A stretch of DNA of 64,000 nucleotides from Duganella sp. BJB480 (GTDB taxonomy: Bacteria; Pseudomonadota; Gammaproteobacteria; Burkholderiales; Burkholderiaceae_D), in the NCBI GenBank assembly GCA_003416985.1, contig QVIN01000008.1, positions 124,001 through 188,000 of the forward strand, read 5' to 3'. Below, one piece after another: positions 53,077-63,635 of this stretch. The first letter of the stretch is position 1. Each line of letters starts with the position of its first letter. A model generated the notes under the pieces. The model saw only the letters and a list, made by a program, of their open reading frames with translations. It was not told the DNA's origin and ran no database searches. The translations under genes were made by a program, and so were the position numbers.

Positions 53077-55059
53077 ATGACGTTTACACCTTTGGAATTG
53101 ACCTTGTTGTTGCTGGGCAGCGCGGTGCTGGGCGTGGTCGCCTTCCGCATGCTGCAGCTGCCGCCGATGCTGGGCTACCTGGCGGTCGGCATCCTGATCG
53201 GCCCCCACGCGCTGGGCCTGGCCGAGTCGAGCGAGGCCTTCCACTCGCTGGCCGAGTTCGGCGTGGTGTTCCTGATGTTCTCCATCGGGCTGGAGTTCTC
53301 CCTGCCCAAACTCATGGCCATGCGCCGCATTGTGTTCGGGCTGGGCATGGCGCAGGTGGTGCTGACCATCGCCGCCACCATGGTGTTCGGCTGGGCCATC
53401 GCCACCCAGCTGCCGCCGGCCATCCACATCGGCTGGCAGGCCTCGTTCGCGCTGGGCGGCGCGCTGGCCATGTCGTCCACCGCCATCGTCTCCAAGATGC
53501 TGACCGAGCGGCTGGAGCTGGAAAGCGCGCACGGCCGCAAGATCATCGGCATCCTGCTGTTCCAGGATCTGGCCGTGGTGCCGCTGCTGATCCTGATCCC
53601 GTCGCTGGGCCAGCGGCCGGACGCGCTGGCCGAGACGCTGGCCTGGGCCGGCGTCAAGGCCGTGATCGTGCTGGCGCTGTTGCTGTTCTTCGGCCAGAAG
53701 CTGGTGCGCGGCTGGTTCACGGTGGTGGTCAAGCGGCGCTCGCAGGAACTGTTCATGCTCAACCTGCTGCTGATCACGCTGGGCGCGGCCTGGATCACCG
53801 AGCGCGCCGGCCTGTCGCTCGCGCTGGGCGCCTTCGTGGCCGGCATGCTGATCTCCGAGACCGAGTACAAGCACCAGGTGGAGGAGGACATCAAGCCCTT
53901 CCGCGACGTGCTGCTGGGGCTGTTCTTCATCACCATCGGCATGCTGCTCAACGTGCGGCTGGTGATGACGCACTGGTGGCTGGTGCTGGTGCTGCTGGCG
54001 GGACCGGTGCTGCTCAAGTTCGCGCTGATCGCCGGGCTGGCCAAGCTGTTCGGCGCCTCGGACGGCGTGTCGATGCGTACCGGCCTGGCGCTGGCGCAGG
54101 CCGGCGAGTTCGGCTTCGTGCTGCTGAACCTGGCCGGCGGCAGCCATCTGATGGACCCGCTCATCATCCAGGTGGTGCTGGCGTCGATGGTGCTGTCGAT
54201 GCTGGTGGCGCCGTTCATCATCGCCAAGTCGGACCAGATCGTGATGAAGGTCTCCAGCAACGAATGGATGATGCAATCGCTGGCGCTGACCAAGATCGCC
54301 AGCCGCACCATGTCCACCAACAAGCACGTGATCGTGTGCGGCTTCGGCCGCAGCGGGCAGAGCCTGGCGACCCTGCTGGCCGAGGAAAATATCGACTACC
54401 ACGCGCTGGACCTGGATCCGGAGCGGGTGCAGGAGGCGCAGACGGCCGGGCGCAGCGTGTCCTACGGCGACGCCGCGCGGCGCGAAAGCCTGGTGGCGGC
54501 CGGCATCTACCGCGCCAGCGCGGTGGTGATCACCTACGCCAGCACGCCGTCGGCGCTGAAGGTGCTGCACCTGGTGCACGAGCTGGCGCCGACCTTGCCG
54601 GTGATCGTGCGCTCGTACGACGATACCGACCTCGACCGCTTGAAGGCGGCCGGCGCTGCGGAGGTGGTGCCGGAGCTGATGGAGGGCAGCCTGATGCTGG
54701 CCTCGCACGCGCTGGTGATGCTGGGCGTGCCGTTGCGGCGGGTGGTGCATAGGGTGCAGACGGCGCGCGAGGAACGCTACGCCTCGCTGCGCGGCTACTT
54801 CCACGGCGCCAGCGACGCCGGCGAGGAGGCGGACATGGAACGGCTGCATTCGGTGACGCTGAGCGACAGCGCGGCCGGCGTGGGCAAGTCGCTGGGCGAG
54901 ATCGACATGGCCGGCGCGGGCGCCGAGGTCAGCGGCATCCGGCGCGGCAAGGGCCGGCTGGACGTGACGCCGGAGCTGGTGCTGGAAGCGGGCGACGTGG
55001 TGGTCTTGCGCGGCACGGCCGAAGCCGTCAACCGCGCCGAGCAGCGCCTGCTGCGCTAA
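53077..55059 (+). CDS. CPA2 family monovalent cation:proton antiporter (KefB-like)
   Basis: A 660-residue inner-membrane protein. The N-terminal half is a Na/H exchanger domain with about 12 helices (GVVFLMFSIGLEFSLPKL, GGALAMSSTAIVSKML, FQDLAVVPLLIL). A TrkA-N/RCK domain follows (HVIVCGFGRSGQSLATLLAEENIDYHALDLDPERVQEA, about 415-450), and a TrkA-C domain lies at the end. This layout matches KefB/KefC-like potassium efflux systems, gated by nucleotides or glutathione adducts; no KefF/KefG ancillary gene is adjacent. It lies divergent from kdsD, 103 bp away, and ends 8 bp before the palindromic repeats. Confidence 0.9.
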   Translation: MTFTPLELTLLLLGSAVLGVVAFRMLQLPPMLGYLAVGILIGPHALGLAESSEAFHSLAEFGVVFLMFSIGLEFSLPKLMAMRRIVFGLGMAQVVLTIAATMVFGWAIATQLPPAIHIGWQASFALGGALAMSSTAIVSKMLTERLELESAHGRKIIGILLFQDLAVVPLLILIPSLGQRPDALAETLAWAGVKAVIVLALLLFFGQKLVRGWFTVVVKRRSQELFMLNLLLITLGAAWITERAGLSLALGAFVAGMLISETEYKHQVEEDIKPFRDVLLGLFFITIGMLLNVRLVMTHWWLVLVLLAGPVLLKFALIAGLAKLFGASDGVSMRTGLALAQAGEFGFVLLNLAGGSHLMDPLIIQVVLASMVLSMLVAPFIIAKSDQIVMKVSSNEWMMQSLALTKIASRTMSTNKHVIVCGFGRSGQSLATLLAEENIDYHALDLDPERVQEAQTAGRSVSYGDAARRESLVAAGIYRASAVVITYASTPSALKVLHLVHELAPTLPVIVRSYDDTDLDRLKAAGAAEVVPELMEGSLMLASHALVMLGVPLRRVVHRVQTAREERYASLRGYFHGASDAGEEADMERLHSVTLSDSAAGVGKSLGEIDMAGAGAEVSGIRRGKGRLDVTPELVLEAGDVVVLRGTAEAVNRAEQRLLR

Positions 55060-55066
55060 AACACAG

Positions 55067-55109
55067 TGGGGTCAAGTCTGACATTCGGACACGGACTCTG
55101 CCGTTGGCT
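55067..55109. repeat. Half copy of the palindromic repeat family
   Basis: Contains the conserved outer arm (TGGGGTCAAGTCTGACATTC and on to GGACACG) and a variant inner part (GACTCTGCCGTTGGCT), but no matching right arm. It directly abuts the full copy that follows, as expected from a nested insertion or unequal deletion. Confidence 0.85.
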
Positions 55110-55196
55110 GGGGGTCAAGTCTGACATTCGGACACGAGCTCAACCGTAGGCGGCGCCTACGGTTGAGCTCGTGTCCGAATGTCAGACTTGACCCCC
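55110..55196. repeat. Perfect 43-bp inverted repeat (REP/MITE-like), copy 2
   Basis: Left arm 55110-55152 and right arm 55154-55196 are perfect reverse complements around a single central base. The outer 26 bp equal those of the element at 40.33 kb; the inner part (AGCTCAACCGTAGGCG) is different. The right arm forms the last codons and stop of the diguanylate cyclase gene on the minus strand. It also separates the convergent antiporter and cyclase genes and could serve both as a terminator stem. Confidence 0.9.
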
Positions 55197-56375
55197 GTGT
55201 TGCGCAACAGGTTCGGCGCGGCTCACTACGCGGTTGCGGCCGGTTTCCTTGGCGACGTACAGCAGCGTGTCGGCCTGCGCCACCCAGGCGCGCGCGACGG
55301 CAGCCGGGTCGCCTTCGGCTTCGCCGGGATTGAGGCAGGCCACGCCGATCGATACCGTGACCGACAACTGCAATTCCTGCGACAACGCGATCATGCTGCC
55401 GGCCACGCTGGCGCGGATGCGCTCGGCCACGAAGGCCGCACTCTCCAGATTGGCGTCGATCAGCAGCACGACGAATTCCTCGCCGCCGAAACGCGCCAGC
55501 GCGTCCGACGTGCGCAGCTCGTTCTTGATGCGGGTGGCCACTTCGCGCAGCACGTCGTCGCCGCCGCCGTGGCCGACCGTGTCGTTGACCCGCTTGAAGT
55601 GGTCGATGTCGATGTACATGAACGAGATCGGATATTTCTGGCGCCGCGCACGCGCGATCTCTTCCAGCAGGCGCCGGTCGATGTAGCGCCGGTTGTAGAC
55701 CCCGGTCAGCGAATCGGTCAGCCCGATGTACTTCAACATCTCGTTGCTGATGACGTTTTCCAGGCAGATGGCGATGATCGACGCCATGTGCTCGATGAAG
55801 TCCGTGCCCAGGCTGGGCGTGAAGCGGGTCGGGTCGCAGCTGCCCAGGTTGAGGCTGCCGATGATGCGCTTGTTGCGCAGCAGTGGCACCAGCGCCACGC
55901 TCTGCAGCCCGGCCGGCGGCCGCGGGAACGGCGTCGCGTGGCGCTGCGCGTCGTACATCCCCAGCAGCGGCTTGGGCGTCGGCGTGTAGACGTTGCGCTG
56001 GCCCAGGTCGAAGCCCAGCCCGTCCAGCGATTCCACAAAGATCAGCTCGGGGAAATCCTCGAACACCACGTCCAGCTTGAGCATGACGGTGCGGATGTCG
56101 GCGTCCTCGTCGACCAGGGTCAGGGTCACGCTGTCGAGCTCGGAGATCACCGGCAGCACGCGGAAGATGGTGCCGATCAGTTCGGGGAAATTGGCGGCGC
56201 TGACGATGTCCAGGTCGAAGGCCTGGTGGCGGGTCATGATGGAGTGGTTGCGCTCGGCCTGCTCCAGCAGGTAAGCCATGCGCGCCCGCAGGGCCTGGTT
56301 TTCGGCCGCCAGATCCACCGCGCGCGCGGCGTGGTCAGTCTGCGGCGATAACTTGCCTGTTGCAGTTTGCGTCAT
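55182..56375 (-). CDS. Diguanylate cyclase with GAF/DUF484-like sensor
   Basis: 397 residues. The N-terminal 40 residues form a short helical lead, followed by a GAF/DUF484-like region (IMTRHQAFDLDIVSAANFPELIGTIFRVL through FIEHMASIIAICLENV). The C-terminal GGDEF domain starts near DSLTGVYNRRY and has the active GGEEF at 297-301. The inhibitory RxxD site (RTSD) lies five residues before it. It should make cyclic di-GMP. The last residues (HGGQV) and the stop are encoded by the palindromic repeat, so the original C-terminus may have been replaced. No membrane segment, so it is cytoplasmic. Confidence 0.92.
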   Translation of the reverse strand: MTQTATGKLSPQTDHAARAVDLAAENQALRARMAYLLEQAERNHSIMTRHQAFDLDIVSAANFPELIGTIFRVLPVISELDSVTLTLVDEDADIRTVMLKLDVVFEDFPELIFVESLDGLGFDLGQRNVYTPTPKPLLGMYDAQRHATPFPRPPAGLQSVALVPLLRNKRIIGSLNLGSCDPTRFTPSLGTDFIEHMASIIAICLENVISNEMLKYIGLTDSLTGVYNRRYIDRRLLEEIARARRQKYPISFMYIDIDHFKRVNDTVGHGGGDDVLREVATRIKNELRTSDALARFGGEEFVVLLIDANLESAAFVAERIRASVAGSMIALSQELQLSVTVSIGVACLNPGEAEGDPAAVARAWVAQADTLLYVAKETGRNRVVSRAEPVAQHGGQV

Positions 56376-56455
56376 ATTTGCCCTTACTCATCAGCTGGTT
56401 TCATTCCCCTTGCCACATTACGCCAACTTTTGCCGATTGGGAATGCCTGAGCGCG

Positions 56456-57316
56456 TTAAAACGCCAGCGTGACGACGATTTCCTGCCCCACCCGCACCTG
56501 CTGGCCCTCGCCCGCGACCAGGATGGCGTTCATGCCGAAGCACAGGGCGCCATCCAGCTCGGCCTTGGCGCGGTAGCTTTGCATGATGTCCAGCGGGTCG
56601 GGGCCGAACTGGCCGGTGGCCTGGTCGACCGACGGCATGGGACAGCGCGAGCACGGCTTGACCGGCTTGAGCAGGGCGTCGCCCAGCTGGAACGATTCGA
56701 CGTAGTCCTCCTCGAACGCCTCGATGCCGGACACGACCAGGTTGGGACGGAAGCGGTTCATCGGGATGGCCTCGCGGCCGGCACGGCGCAGCTTGTCGTT
56801 CAGGTCGTCCAGCGAAGCGGCCCCGGCCACGAGCATCGGATAGCCGTCCGAGAACATGGTGGTGGCGGCCACGCCGTTGGTCCACTTCTCGCTGACCGCG
56901 CGCTCGGCGTTGGCGTGGAAGCGCGCCAGCCGGCACGGCACGCCAATCGCCTGGGTGAACCATGCGGCGGTCAGGTCGTCGCAGTCGTAGGCCAGCACGG
57001 TGTCGTCCCAGACTTGGGTGGTGAGGGTGGGCGCCAGATAGGGATCGGGCAGGTCGAGCGGAATTTCCAGCCGCAGCATGCCGGGCGCGCGCAGCTCCAG
57101 CGTGCTGCCCTTGAGGCTGGGCGTGATCAGCGCCATACGCGGATGGTCGCGCTGGGTCAGGCAGACGCCGGCGCCGTCGACCACCATCCATTCGCGGTCG
57201 TAGATCTGTCCGGACATCAGGCCGGTGACGGTCAGCGTGGCTTCCTGCAGCGGGATGCCGCCGCAGGACTTGATCGGATACAGCGTGATTTCGGAGAGGA
57301 TGGGCATGTTCGGCAC
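56456..57316 (-). CDS. MOSC domain protein (YcbX/mARC-like)
   Basis: 286 residues. The MOSC N-terminal beta-barrel domain (ITLYPIKSCGGIPLQEATLTVTGLMSGQIYDREWMVV) is followed by the MOSC core, with RFRPNLVVSGIEAFEEDYVESFQLG and the metal/cofactor segment KPCSRCPMPSVDQATG, whose cysteine should ligate molybdenum cofactor. Related proteins reduce N-hydroxylated bases and amidoximes. The E. coli relative YcbX carries an extra ferredoxin domain, absent here, so an external electron donor is needed. Stands alone. Confidence 0.88.
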   Translation of the reverse strand: MPNMPILSEITLYPIKSCGGIPLQEATLTVTGLMSGQIYDREWMVVDGAGVCLTQRDHPRMALITPSLKGSTLELRAPGMLRLEIPLDLPDPYLAPTLTTQVWDDTVLAYDCDDLTAAWFTQAIGVPCRLARFHANAERAVSEKWTNGVAATTMFSDGYPMLVAGAASLDDLNDKLRRAGREAIPMNRFRPNLVVSGIEAFEEDYVESFQLGDALLKPVKPCSRCPMPSVDQATGQFGPDPLDIMQSYRAKAELDGALCFGMNAILVAGEGQQVRVGQEIVVTLAF

Positions 57317-57385
57317 CGTTGTTAGGCAGATGAAAACATTGCCATTATACGATCAGCCGAGTCGGCCCGCCCTCCCCGTCCGGGA

Positions 57386-58966
57386 TTACTCCTCGGCTTT
57401 GGCGGCGGCGGCCTTGGGCGCGCGCGGTGCGCGTGGCGCCGCCGGCTTGCGGGGCTTGGCGGGGGCCTTGGCCTTGGCCGGCTTGGCGGCCGGCGCGGCT
57501 TCGGCCTCGGCCGGTGCCGCCGGTGCGGGCGCATCGACCGGCGCAGGCGCAGGCGCTGCAGCCGGCTGCTCGCCGTTCACCGCTGCCGCGCCCTTGCCGC
57601 CGCGCGCATTCTTCGCGCCCTTGCCGCCCTTGCCCGATGCGGCGTCCTCGGCCTTCGGCTTGGCGGCCTCTTTCAGTTTGCGTGCGGGCGGTTTCTGGCC
57701 GCTTTTCTTCTTGGCCGGCGCGTCGATGGCAAGCACCGGCTCGCTGGCCACCACCGGCAGCTCGACCGCCGCTTCGATGACCACCGGCGCCTCGGCCGCA
57801 GCCTCGGCACGGTCCTGACGCTCACCCTGCTTGCGTCCGCCGCGATTGCCGCGACCACGGCCACGGCCGCGATCGGACTCGGCCGCAGGTTCCGCCGCCG
57901 CTTCCGGCTGACCAGCAACTTGCTCAGGCTCGACATAGGCCGGCACGTCCTGCTCCGCCTCGTCCTCGGCAGGTTGGGCGACGCGCGCCTGCTGCGCCAG
58001 GCGCTCGGCCTGACGCTCGGCGAAACGCTCGGCGGCGGTGCGGCCGCGGCCGCGGCTGCGGCGCGACTCCTGCTTGCCGCCATCCTGCGCCTCGGCCTGC
58101 GCGCCGTCCAGCGGCGCCTCGCTCACCTGCAAGCCGGGCGTCGCCACGCCGGTGCCGCGATACACATACGCGCCGGACTTTTCATCGCGGCCGAATTCCA
58201 GCAGGCCGCGCGCCTTGCATTCCTCGATCAGGTTGCCGAAGGTGCGGAAGCCATAGTAGGACTCGCTGAAGTCCGGCTTGCGGCGCTTGATCGCCTCCTT
58301 CAGCACGGAGGCCCAGATCTTGCCGCTGTCGCCGCGCTCGGAGACCAATGCCTCGAAGGTGTTGGCGGCGATTTCCACCGCCTGGTTGCGGCGCTTGTCC
58401 ATCTCCTCGCGGCGCATGCGCTCCTCTTCCGGCGAGCGCTTGACGGCCGGCTTGGTCTCGGTGCTGGACTCGCGCTTGGCGCGGCGGCTCTCGCGCACCA
58501 GGTCGTCGTAGAAGATGAATTCGTCGCAGTTGGCCACCAGCAGGTCCGAGGTCGACTGCTTGACGCCGACGCCGATCACCTTCTTGGCGTTCTCGCGCAG
58601 CTTGGACACCAGCGGCGAGAAATCGGAGTCGCCGGAGATGATGACGAAGGTGTCGACATGCGACTTGGTGTAGCACAGGTCGAGCGCGTCGACGACCATG
58701 CGGATGTCGGCCGAGTTCTTGCCGGACTGGCGCACGTGCGGGATTTCGATCAGCTCGAAGTTGGCCTCGTGCATGGGCGCCTTGAAGCCCTTGTAGCGGT
58801 CCCAGTCGCAATACGCCTTCTTGACCACGATGCTGCCCTTGAGCAGCAGACGTTCCAGCACCGGCTTGATGTCGAACTTGTCGTAATTGGCGTCGCGCAC
58901 ACCGAGCGCCACGTTTTCAAAATCGCAGAACAGCGCCATGCTGACGTTATCGTTGGAAGATGCCAT
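57386..58966 (-). CDS. NYN-domain ribonuclease-like protein with LOTUS/OST-HTH domain and basic tail
   Basis: 526 residues in three parts. Residues about 8-160 form a NYN (PIN-like) domain with acidic residues in ALFCDFENVALG, NSADIRMVVDALDL and IISGDSDFSPLV, as needed for metal-dependent RNA cleavage. Residues about 205-275 resemble a LOTUS/OST-HTH domain (SGKIWASVLKEAIKRRKPDFSESYYGFRTFGNLIEEC), which binds RNA. The last 240 residues are a low-complexity tail, first Arg/Gly/Glu-rich, then Ala/Lys/Pro-rich like histone H1. The NYN-LOTUS pair resembles limkain/MARF1-type proteins. Targets unknown. Confidence 0.85.
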   Translation of the reverse strand: MASSNDNVSMALFCDFENVALGVRDANYDKFDIKPVLERLLLKGSIVVKKAYCDWDRYKGFKAPMHEANFELIEIPHVRQSGKNSADIRMVVDALDLCYTKSHVDTFVIISGDSDFSPLVSKLRENAKKVIGVGVKQSTSDLLVANCDEFIFYDDLVRESRRAKRESSTETKPAVKRSPEEERMRREEMDKRRNQAVEIAANTFEALVSERGDSGKIWASVLKEAIKRRKPDFSESYYGFRTFGNLIEECKARGLLEFGRDEKSGAYVYRGTGVATPGLQVSEAPLDGAQAEAQDGGKQESRRSRGRGRTAAERFAERQAERLAQQARVAQPAEDEAEQDVPAYVEPEQVAGQPEAAAEPAAESDRGRGRGRGNRGGRKQGERQDRAEAAAEAPVVIEAAVELPVVASEPVLAIDAPAKKKSGQKPPARKLKEAAKPKAEDAASGKGGKGAKNARGGKGAAAVNGEQPAAAPAPAPVDAPAPAAPAEAEAAPAAKPAKAKAPAKPRKPAAPRAPRAPKAAAAKAEE

Positions 58967-59075
58967 GAAGAGTATTTTTCTAGTGAGGAGTGAGGCGGGT
59001 GCGAAAGGCAGACGCTTGCAATCCGACGATTATACCCAACAAAGCCGCGCGCGCGACTAACGGCACAGCCCGCGC

Positions 59076-59881
59076 CTATTTTCGCGTGAACATGGCCGCC
59101 ATCGCGGTGACGTCGCGGCCGACGCCGCGGTAGCCGGCGAAGCGGCCCGTCTCGTCGAACATCGGTTCGCCGCTGACCTGCAGATACTGCAGCGCGCCGC
59201 CCAGGGTGCGGCTGTAGACGAAGTCCAGGAAGGCCTTGCGCTCGGCGATGTTCGACTCCAGCAGCGCGTGCTCGGCGACGTCCCAGCCGCCGGCGTCGCC
59301 GCCGCCGATGCCCACCATGTCGGCCACCGGGCCGGCCCAGTGGGTGAGCACGCCGTCGGCGTCCTGCTCCCAGTACCAGTCGGTCGACAGCTCCGCCAGG
59401 CGCTGGAAGCGCGCCTCGCTGGCGCGCAGCTCGGCCGTGCGTTCGAGCACCGTGTATTCGAGCTGCTGGTTGTGGCGGTGCAGCCGGCGATGCAGCAGGC
59501 GCACCTCCAGCAGGTTGCGGATGCGCGTCTCCACCTCGACCAGCTCGAACGGCTTGCCGACGAAGTCCTTGGCGCCGGCCTGCAGCGCGCGCAGCTTGTG
59601 GCTCGGCTGCGCCGTCACCACCAGCACCGGCACGTAGCCGTCCGGCTCGATGTCCTTGAGCGCCTCCAGCACGGCGAAGCCGTCCATGCCGGGCATCTGC
59701 AGGTCCAGCACGATCAGGTCGTAGTGGTGCTGCCGGTGCAGCCCGCACACGGCGACCGGGTCCATGGTGCTGCTCACGCGGGTGTAGCCGGCGTTGGCCA
59801 GCATCTGCTCCAGCAGCATGACGTTGGCTTCCTGGTCGTCGACGATCAGGATCTCGGCGCCGAGTATTTCAGAGGGGTCTA

Positions 59882-59885
<4 letters not shown>
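59076..59885 (-). CDS. Response regulator with REC and PAS domains
   Basis: 269 residues from the ATG at 59885, which overlaps the kinase stop (ATGA). The receiver domain has Asp61 as phospho-acceptor (YDLIVLDLQMPGMDG), acidic residues in ILIVDDQEAN, and the conserved Lys in FVGKPFE. A coiled coil (RLHRHNQQLEYTVLERTAELRASEARF) joins it to a PAS-like domain with FDETGRFAGYRGVGRDVT. There is no DNA-binding or enzymatic output domain. The signal is probably passed by protein contacts, for example with the hybrid kinase upstream. Confidence 0.88.
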
Positions 59886-61596
<1,711 letters not shown>

Positions 61597-61600
<4 letters not shown>

Positions 61601-62325
61601 GGCGGATCCTGGCGTTGGCGCACGTCCGACATCAGGCGCGCGAATTCTTTTTTGACGACGTCGTAGCATTCGCAGACGTCGCCTTCGAGGCCGACGCGGT
61701 CGAGCACCGAGATATGGCCGCGCCGGTTGCTGATGTAGCCCTTGGCCTGCAGGCGGCCGGACGCCACCGTCACCCCTTCGCGCCGCACGCCCAGCATGGT
61801 GGCGATCAGTTCCTGGGTCATGGTCAGCTCGCTGGTGGGCAGGCGGTCCAGCGTCAGCAGCAGCCAGCGGCACAGTTGCTGGTCCAGGCTGTGGTGGCGG
61901 TTGCAGATCGCCGTCTGCGACATCTGCGTGATCAGCGCCTGGGTGTAGCGCAGCAGCAGGCGCATCACCGGGCCGGCGCGGTTGAACTCTTCCATCAGGA
62001 TGTGCGACTTGAGGCGGTAGCCATGGCCGGCGGTCTGCACCACGGCGCGGCTGGGCGTGGTGTTGCCGCCCATGAACAGCGAGATGCCGAGGATGCCTTC
62101 GTTGCCGACGCCGGCGATCTCGGACGAGCTGCCGTTCTCCAGCACATAATGCAGCGAGACGATGGCCGAGGTCGGGAAGTACACGTGGTCGAGCTTGCCG
62201 CCGGATTCGTACAGCACATCGCCCAGCCGCATCATGATCGGTTCAAGGTAGGGCGACAGGCGGGCGAACTCGGCATCCAGCAGCGCGGCCAGCAGGTGGT
62301 TCTGGTTGGGGTTGTTCAGACGCAT
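61597..62325 (-). CDS. Crp/Fnr family transcriptional regulator
   Basis: 242 residues. An N-terminal cyclic-nucleotide-binding-like barrel (ESGGKLDHVYFPTSAIVSLHYVLENGSSSEIAGVGNEGILGI) is followed by a dimer helix and a winged helix (SELTMTQELIATMLGVRREGVTVASGRLQAKGYISNRRG). The Arg/Ser residues that bind cAMP in CRP are not evident, so the ligand is unknown. There is no N-terminal Fe-S cysteine cluster, so it is not a classical FNR oxygen sensor. First gene of an operon with a hybrid kinase and a REC-PAS protein. Confidence 0.9.
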
Positions 62326-62460
62326 GAAACATTCCTTGTTCCAGTCGTCAACTAGGCGGGGGGCGGGGACGGCAAACGAAGGCCGTCACACAGGGTAACA
62401 CAGTTGGGTGGAAACCCCGGATGGGACGGCGATTCAATAGTGTCCGGCTATGCCGCGCGG

Positions 62461-62491
62461 CGCGCCCCGCAGAAACCGGCTGCGGGGCGCG
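62461..62491. promoter_or_regulatory. 12-bp perfect hairpin upstream of a small gene
   Basis: CGCGCCCCGCAG (62461-62472) pairs with CTGCGGGGCGCG (62480-62491) across a 7-nt loop, about 50 bp before the ATG of the 68-residue gene. A CTAGTCT shortly after could be a -10 box. There is no T run in either direction, so it is not a normal terminator. Confidence 0.5.
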
Positions 62492-62540
62492 GGCCGCAAT
62501 CGTGCTAGTCTGGGGCAACCGACCCATCCGAAAAGGCTAT

Positions 62541-62747
62541 ATGTCAACTTATCGTCCCGAGGGACTGGAAGCATTCCGCGCCTACGCGGCTGCGGTGGCG
62601 GAAGAGCACGCGACGGCGCACGAACTGGCGCAATGCGCGAAGATCGACGTGTACAACCTGCTGGCGGCCGACCTGTTCGACCGCGTGACGGCGGCGCGCG
62701 CCAAAAGCGCGGCCGCGTTCAAGATCGTCGAGGAATTCAAGAGCTGA
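62541..62747 (+). CDS. Small conserved-looking hypothetical protein
   Basis: 68 residues from the ATG at 62541 (MSTYRPEGLEAFRAYAAAVAEEHATAHELAQ). The rest is helical and alanine-rich (LLAADLFDRVTAARAKSAAAFKIVEEFKS). No family is recognised and no signal or membrane segment is present. A frame extending up to 62421 lacks features and would include the upstream hairpin. Codon use fits the host chromosome, so it is probably real. The neighbour upstream is the Crp-family gene, divergent. Confidence 0.55.
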   Translation: MSTYRPEGLEAFRAYAAAVAEEHATAHELAQCAKIDVYNLLAADLFDRVTAARAKSAAAFKIVEEFKS

Positions 62748-62776
62748 AGCGCAGGCGCGCTGGATGCGGCGATCGC

Positions 62777-63286
62777 TTATTTGGGCGGTGCCGAGCCCGC
62801 GACGGGGCTGCCAGCGACGACAGCGATATTCGTGTTGTGGGCGGCGCTGATCAGCCAACGGTCGCCGCGCTTGACAAATACCTGGGTGAACAGCCCTTCG
62901 CGCGGCGTGCGCGGCGTGCCGTCGGGATTCCTGTCGCCGCGCAGCCCCCAGGTTTGATGGGCGATGGCGACGTCCGGCTTGAGAAAGCGGACATCGAGTT
63001 TCAGGTTGGTCCACACGCTGTCCTTGAACATCATTTCGTGGACCAGCGCATGGTTCTTCCTGATCTCGGCCGGCCCGACCCACCGCCGGCCATTGACTTG
63101 AACAAAATCGGCGTCGTCGGTGAACAGGCTGGACAGCGCATCCATGTCGTGGCGGTTCCAGGCGTCCTGCCAGCGACTTTCGACTTGCTGGATCGCCAGC
63201 TCGTCGTCTGAAGGGGCCGCCTGAGCGGGCGGCAGGCCCGTCATCGCCAGGGCCGCGAGTGTCGCAAGCTCAAGTGGAAATCGCAT
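62777..63286 (-). CDS. Exported SnoaL-like/NTF2-fold protein
   Basis: 169 residues with a signal peptide (LATLAALAMTGLPPAQAA, cleavage near residue 24). The mature part fits the SgcJ/EcaC and SnoaL type of NTF2-like fold: LAIQQVESRWQDAWNRHDMDALSSLFTDDADFVQVNGRRWVG and FTQVFVKRGDRWLISAAHNTNI. Such proteins often bind small hydrophobic ligands or act in the periplasm with unknown substrates. It is convergent with the 68-residue gene, 29 bp apart, and followed outward by decayed DNA. Confidence 0.82.
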   Translation of the reverse strand: MRFPLELATLAALAMTGLPPAQAAPSDDELAIQQVESRWQDAWNRHDMDALSSLFTDDADFVQVNGRRWVGPAEIRKNHALVHEMMFKDSVWTNLKLDVRFLKPDVAIAHQTWGLRGDRNPDGTPRTPREGLFTQVFVKRGDRWLISAAHNTNIAVVAGSPVAGSAPPK

Positions 63287-63369
63287 GGATGCTCTCCCGC
63301 TGTCATTTCAAAAAACGCTATCTTGACAGCTTAGCCACGATCCCGCGTTAGTCAAGCACGATGAGCCGA

Positions 63370-63520
63370 TCAGCGGCAGCGCGCCAGGTCGGCGCCAGAG
63401 GCAATCAGCCGCAGCACCAGCGTATCGTCGGCCACGTCCTCACTCGACCATATCAGTACCTTACCCTGGCGGGGCGGTCAGCACCATCGTAAGCGCCAAG
63501 GCGAGTGCAGTCTTTCCGGC
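63370..63520 (-). pseudogene. Decayed RepA/AAA-type P-loop ATPase fragment
   Basis: Two frames on the minus strand give adjacent parts of one protein. About 63470-63520 reads AGKTALALALTMVLTAPP, a Walker A region. After a one-base shift, 63370-63470 reads GKVLIWSSEDVADDTLVLRL then IASGADLARC, close to the Walker B region of AAA_25/RepA-like ATPases found in plasmids and integrative elements. Frameshifts and missing ends show that it is dead. It probably marks an old mobile-element insertion at the edge of the island. Confidence 0.55.
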
Positions 63521-63635
63521 TCATGTTGGTGGCGGCCTCGACTCTAGCTCGTCCGCCCCGAATTCCCATAACTGGTATTGCCAAACTACAGCCAAAGGCA
63601 GTACATTGGCGCCACACCATTGACTAAACGCTACC

